Shown: positions 61,366 to 64,000 of the stretch, one piece after another
How the letters are laid out: every line of letters begins with the position of its first letter
Numbering within the stretch: position 1 is the stretch's first letter
DNA from: Candidatus Obscuribacterales bacterium
Lineage (GTDB): Bacteria; Cyanobacteriota; Vampirovibrionia; Obscuribacterales; Obscuribacteraceae
DNA length: 64,000 bases
Reading direction: 5' to 3'
Assembly (NCBI GenBank): GCA_031292355.1
Contig: JARLHI010000032.1
Span: 94,188 to 158,187, forward strand
Notes under the pieces: generated by a model
The model's database searches: none
What the model saw: the letters and a program-made list of their open reading frames with translations, nothing else
Told to the model about the DNA's origin: nothing
Position numbers and translations under genes: made by a program

Positions 61366-62659
61366 TAGTTTAGAAAGGCTGACGTCTGAACAAAGACGAA
61401 AACTTGAAGCAGCCCGAAATAGTTGGCGAAACATCGGTCTGTCGGTAGCTCAGACCGACAAAGCCACCGCCGAGATGGGGCTCGAAGTTGCTTATCGAGC
61501 AGCCGGATTCAAGAGTCCTAAGTTTGTTATCTGGTTGAAATCGCCTCGAGCCGGGGCAACGGCTGCGCGACTATTGCAGAGCGACCTTGATTGGCCCTGG
61601 CAATTAGACAGCCAGCAACGAGCGGTGTGGGATGCCGTATGGACTCAGTGCATCAAACAAATAGAAGAGCACATGGGGCAAGAGCGGTGGCACGAGGTGC
61701 GCCGCAAAATAAGGCAGGAAGCCAACCAAAAAATAATCGACAAATATAATTACTTGATTGAAAGCAGAATCAAAGCTGAATTTTCGGAAAAATTGGGCAT
61801 CTGGGTCTGGCAATATATAAGGCAAGCTGCGGGAAATCCGATTCTTGAGGAAGTGAGAACTGACGTTGAGCAAAAAGCAAAAGAAGTAGTCACTCAGAAA
61901 ATTTCTAGAAAAGTTGGCGATGAAGTTTTTGAAGAACTGGTGTTGCCGATTCGCCAGCAAGTTGGAGGAGCAATCACCGATCCACTGAGGCTGATGATGA
62001 CAGTCAATAATGGCGTTCTGGTAGGACGTCAAACCTGGAACTGTGGCTTCGGTCAACACGATTCAAGTTGGGTCGCTTATTACGATTTTCTTGCGCAGGT
62101 TGGTATCAAGGGCGGTGAAATACTAGATGGTATTGCCAAGTTGACGCAATCGTCTGGGTGGTGGTGGCCCTATGAAAACTTCGCGATTCTGACCGAAAGA
62201 CCGACACTCCTAAAGCGAGATAATCGTGGATTGCTTCACTGTGAAGATGGCATGTGTATGCAATACGCTGATGGTTGGGGCATTTATGCCTGGCACGGCA
62301 TACTGGTGCCAGAATATGTCATCACCTTGCCTGAGCCAATCACTTTCGAATTGATTGAAGCGGAAGTGAATGTCGAAGTTCGAAGAGTTTTGATCGAGCG
62401 ATTTGGACTGGATAATTATTTAAAAGCCGGGCACGCAATCAAGGTGCACAAAGATAGTTTTGGTACTTTATATAAGATGAATCTGCGAGGCGATGAGCCA
62501 ATCCTCGTAGTTCATGTCGTCAATTCAACGCCTGAACCAGATGGTACATATAATCAGTATTTCTTGCGAGTGCCACCAATGATGGTGCGCGCAAAGCAGG
62601 CGGTCGCCTGGACCTTCGGTTTGACCGAAGAAGAGTACGAACCGCTAGTCGAAACTTGA
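61358..62659 (+). CDS. DUF6745-like protein of unknown function
   Basis: The 433-residue protein starts at a TTG (61358) with GAGG just upstream, overlapping the preceding gene by eight bases; this coupling supports the start. An N-terminal helical part has charged coiled-coil character (about 75-190). The C-terminal part carries SSGWWWPYENFAILTERPTL, GLLHCEDGMCMQYADGWGIY, AWHGILVPEYVI, EVNVEVRRVLIERFG, the blocks I associate with DUF6745. No signal or membrane helix. Domain role is unknown. Confidence 0.78.
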   Translation: MTDSLERLTSEQRRKLEAARNSWRNIGLSVAQTDKATAEMGLEVAYRAAGFKSPKFVIWLKSPRAGATAARLLQSDLDWPWQLDSQQRAVWDAVWTQCIKQIEEHMGQERWHEVRRKIRQEANQKIIDKYNYLIESRIKAEFSEKLGIWVWQYIRQAAGNPILEEVRTDVEQKAKEVVTQKISRKVGDEVFEELVLPIRQQVGGAITDPLRLMMTVNNGVLVGRQTWNCGFGQHDSSWVAYYDFLAQVGIKGGEILDGIAKLTQSSGWWWPYENFAILTERPTLLKRDNRGLLHCEDGMCMQYADGWGIYAWHGILVPEYVITLPEPITFELIEAEVNVEVRRVLIERFGLDNYLKAGHAIKVHKDSFGTLYKMNLRGDEPILVVHVVNSTPEPDGTYNQYFLRVPPMMVRAKQAVAWTFGLTEEEYEPLVET

Positions 62660-62692
62660 TGGGACGCACGCCAAACCGCGTGACATTTGAAT

Positions 62693-63067
62693 TTACCATG
62701 GTTCGCCGTTGCCGAATGACCAATCTTCGCGATCGATAAAGACAAGGTTGATAAAGACGTCCTCACGGCGCACGTTGAGACGGCGATTCAGCTCGTTGAC
62801 CATTTGTTTGAAGAACGCAAGTTTCTGTTCTTTAGTGTTTCCTACTGTGCTGGTTACCTGGATCATTATTAGATCTGGCGATCGCTCGATACCGAGGAAG
62901 TGCGGGTCGAATACGAAATTGTCGGGTGTATGCTCGTTGATGACGATGAAACGGTCGCCATCTGGAGCTTTGAATACCTCAATGATTCCCCCATATACTA
63001 CGTCGGCAACAGTGGCACGATATTCCGGGGTTTTTCCTTTAGCAAGATCTATACGTGCAAATGGCAT
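62693..63067 (-). CDS. Tautomerase-superfamily protein (4-OT/MSAD-like)
   Basis: The 124-residue protein begins MPFARIDLAKGKTPEYRATV, giving the catalytic N-terminal Pro after Met removal. The size, two beta-alpha-beta halves and blocks such as PDLIMIQVTSTVGNTKEQKL, KQMVNELNRRLNVRREDVFI and DREDWSFGNGE match 4-oxalocrotonate tautomerase relatives with a doubled fold. AAGG lies nine bases before the ATG. Its substrate is unknown. It stands alone between the DUF6745 gene (convergent) and the repeat-protein gene. Confidence 0.9.
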   Translation of the reverse strand: MPFARIDLAKGKTPEYRATVADVVYGGIIEVFKAPDGDRFIVINEHTPDNFVFDPHFLGIERSPDLIMIQVTSTVGNTKEQKLAFFKQMVNELNRRLNVRREDVFINLVFIDREDWSFGNGEPW

Positions 63068-63186
63068 GACTGTGTACCTTGATTTGAGTTGGAGGATAAG
63101 CGAATCTATAATTTAGCATGGCAGCGCAAGCATACGCAGGGCAGAGCGTTATTGCAAAAACTCCGTTTATGTTGATTCACTTTATT

Positions 63187-64000
63187 TTAGCGAATTCCCA
63201 TAATGCCGCTGGAGCAGGGAGGAAGAGTTGGAGCAAACATGCCGTTCACGCCGCCGCTGCCACCTCCGCTGATGCTGATACCAGTAACGGAAGTGAATGA
63301 TGACGCCGATGTGCAACTACTTGTGACAACTTCGCTCGAAGTGCTAAGGAACGAAGAAATCTGACCATTGCACGTGGAGCCATTGTCGGGACCGAAGCCT
63401 GAGTCGCAACCTGCCGTCGAACAAGAGTTGCTTGTAGAGAGCCATGAGGGAGAGTTCGTCGAGCAGTTCGATAGCCATGATGGTGTACTTGAACATCCGC
63501 TGCCACTGCCGCTTCCCGAGTTGCCAGTTGACGAACCGCTAGTTGATCCGCAATTAGAAGTCGTTGAGCCACTTCCACCGTTCGCTCCGGTAGAACTTCC
63601 AGTTGAACAAGTTGAGCCGCTAGAGCCAGTTGAGCCCGATGAGCCACCGGTTGAGCCTGTAGAACAAGAGGTGCCCGTTGAACCGCTTCCACTAGTAGAA
63701 CCAGGTCCGCAGTTAGAGCTACCACCAGTTGATCCAGTTGTAGTGCCGGTTCCGCCAGTAGAGCCAGAACCAGGTCCGCAGTTAGAGCCGCCACCGGTTG
63801 ATCCAGTTGTAGTGCCGGTTCCGCCAGTAGAGCCAGAACCAGGTCCGCAGTTAGAGCCGCCAGCGGTTGATCCAGTTGTAGTGCCGCTTCCGCTAGTAGA
63901 GCCAGAACCAGGTCCGCAGTTAGAGCCGCCACCGGTTGATCCAGTTGTAGTGCCGGTTCCGCCAGTAGAGCCAGAACCAGGTCCGCAGTTAGAGCCGCCA
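63187..64000 (-). CDS. Gly/Ser/Thr/Cys-rich repeat protein, C-terminal part
   Basis: The minus-strand frame is open from the window edge to a TAA at 63187-63189, about 270 residues, and its start lies outside. It is made of Gly, Ser and Thr with sparse Cys and Asn. The 23-residue repeat at the visible N-terminal end is built from the parts GGGSNCGPGSGS and TGGTGTTTGST. Downstream, Cys become paired in short motifs (STCST, NSCSWLS-like, SGCSSTP) and the end is CSSGIMGIR. Such composition is typical of secreted or surface proteins. No domain is recognised. The opposite strand is also open here, but gives a Val/Glu/Pro-rich frame without a start. Confidence 0.7.
   Translation of the reverse strand, partial: GGSNCGPGSGSTGGTGTTTGSTGGGSNCGPGSGSTSGSGTTTGSTAGGSNCGPGSGSTGGTGTTTGSTGGGSNCGPGSGSTGGTGTTTGSTGGSSNCGPGSTSGSGSTGTSCSTGSTGGSSGSTGSSGSTCSTGSSTGANGGSGSTTSNCGSTSGSSTGNSGSGSGSGCSSTPSWLSNCSTNSPSWLSTSNSCSTAGCDSGFGPDNGSTCNGQISSFLSTSSEVVTSSCTSASSFTSVTGISISGGGSGGVNGMFAPTLPPCSSGIMGIR
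63728..64000 (-). repeat. 69-bp tandem repeat, about four copies, continuing past the window
   Basis: Units begin at 63728, 63797, 63866 and 63935, exactly 69 bases apart; the last is cut by the window edge. Units 1, 2 and 4 are nearly identical; unit 3 differs at several bases. A more diverged copy lies at 63659-63727. Since 69 is a multiple of three, copy number can change without breaking the frame; each unit encodes 23 residues. Confidence 0.93.

Noticed and set aside
63367..64000. Plus-strand open frame rich in Val, Glu and Pro
   Set aside because: It begins right after a TGA, has no ATG or ribosome site, and mirrors the Gly/Ser/Thr/Cys frame on the minus strand, whose composition and stop fit a secreted protein better.
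63728..64000. CRISPR array
   Set aside because: The 69-bp units are directly adjacent with no unique spacers and are in frame, so they are coding tandem repeats.
1..64000. tRNA, rRNA and insertion sequences
   Set aside because: I looked for T-loop-like motifs, rRNA-like stretches and transposase frames with inverted repeats and found none I could support.

Overview
The window reads as a diderm, free-living bacterium with a fairly large genome. My best guess is a non-photosynthetic relative of Cyanobacteria (Melainabacteria/Vampirovibrionia, Obscuribacterales-like). This is an inference from gene style: many exported TPR proteins, multi-REC signalling proteins with degenerate domains, TolC-type efflux, and a clpS-clpA pair. 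No 16S rRNA, ribosomal protein or tRNA gene is present to settle it. Base composition looks uniform at roughly 45-50% GC, and I saw no insertion sequence, integrase or CRISPR array.

Layout. 1-7.2 kb: the end of a YbhN-type membrane protein, a REC-GGDEF-EAL c-di-GMP protein, a large N6-adenine DNA methyltransferase without a visible nuclease, a glycosyltransferase and a small XRE regulator. 7.5-20.6 kb is a signalling block: a REC-PAS protein with a histidine-less DHp-like tail, an exported TPR protein, a double histidine kinase whose modules alternate between intact and mutated, an FHA/zinc-ribbon protein and a REC-HPt-REC-REC-GGDEF-like protein. 21.1-34.2 kb is a tightly packed ten-gene purine operon on the minus strand, transcribed purF-C-D-N-L-Q-M-H-E-K. 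It covers PRPP to IMP except purB; purS is not separate, and PurL carries an extra N-terminal region.

34.4-40.8 kb holds a SEL1 protein, an esterase and four plus-strand genes for exported proteins (TPR, coiled coil, and a hydrolase-TPR-thioredoxin-fold fusion). 40.8-44.0 kb is a four-gene overlapping minus-strand operon: GNAT-like acyltransferase, two four-helix EamA/SMR-like half transporters, and a DegT-type aminotransferase. I rate this the most likely undescribed pathway here. 44.6-52.8 kb is mostly housekeeping (rRNA methyltransferase, exported thioredoxin, PEBP lipoprotein, ClpA/ClpS, FabH, MaoC hydratase, EF-hand protein), plus a strongly structured segment in front of the MaoC gene. 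53.0-60.8 kb is a six-gene MacAB/TolC-like tripartite efflux operon with two tandem TolC paralogues. 61-64 kb has a coupled pair (a GDVL-family protein and a DUF6745-like protein), a tautomerase and the C-terminal part of a Gly/Ser/Thr/Cys-rich protein built on 69-bp tandem repeats that run off the window.

All calls come from reading the sequence and translations by eye. Family names rest on recalled motifs, not on database searches.
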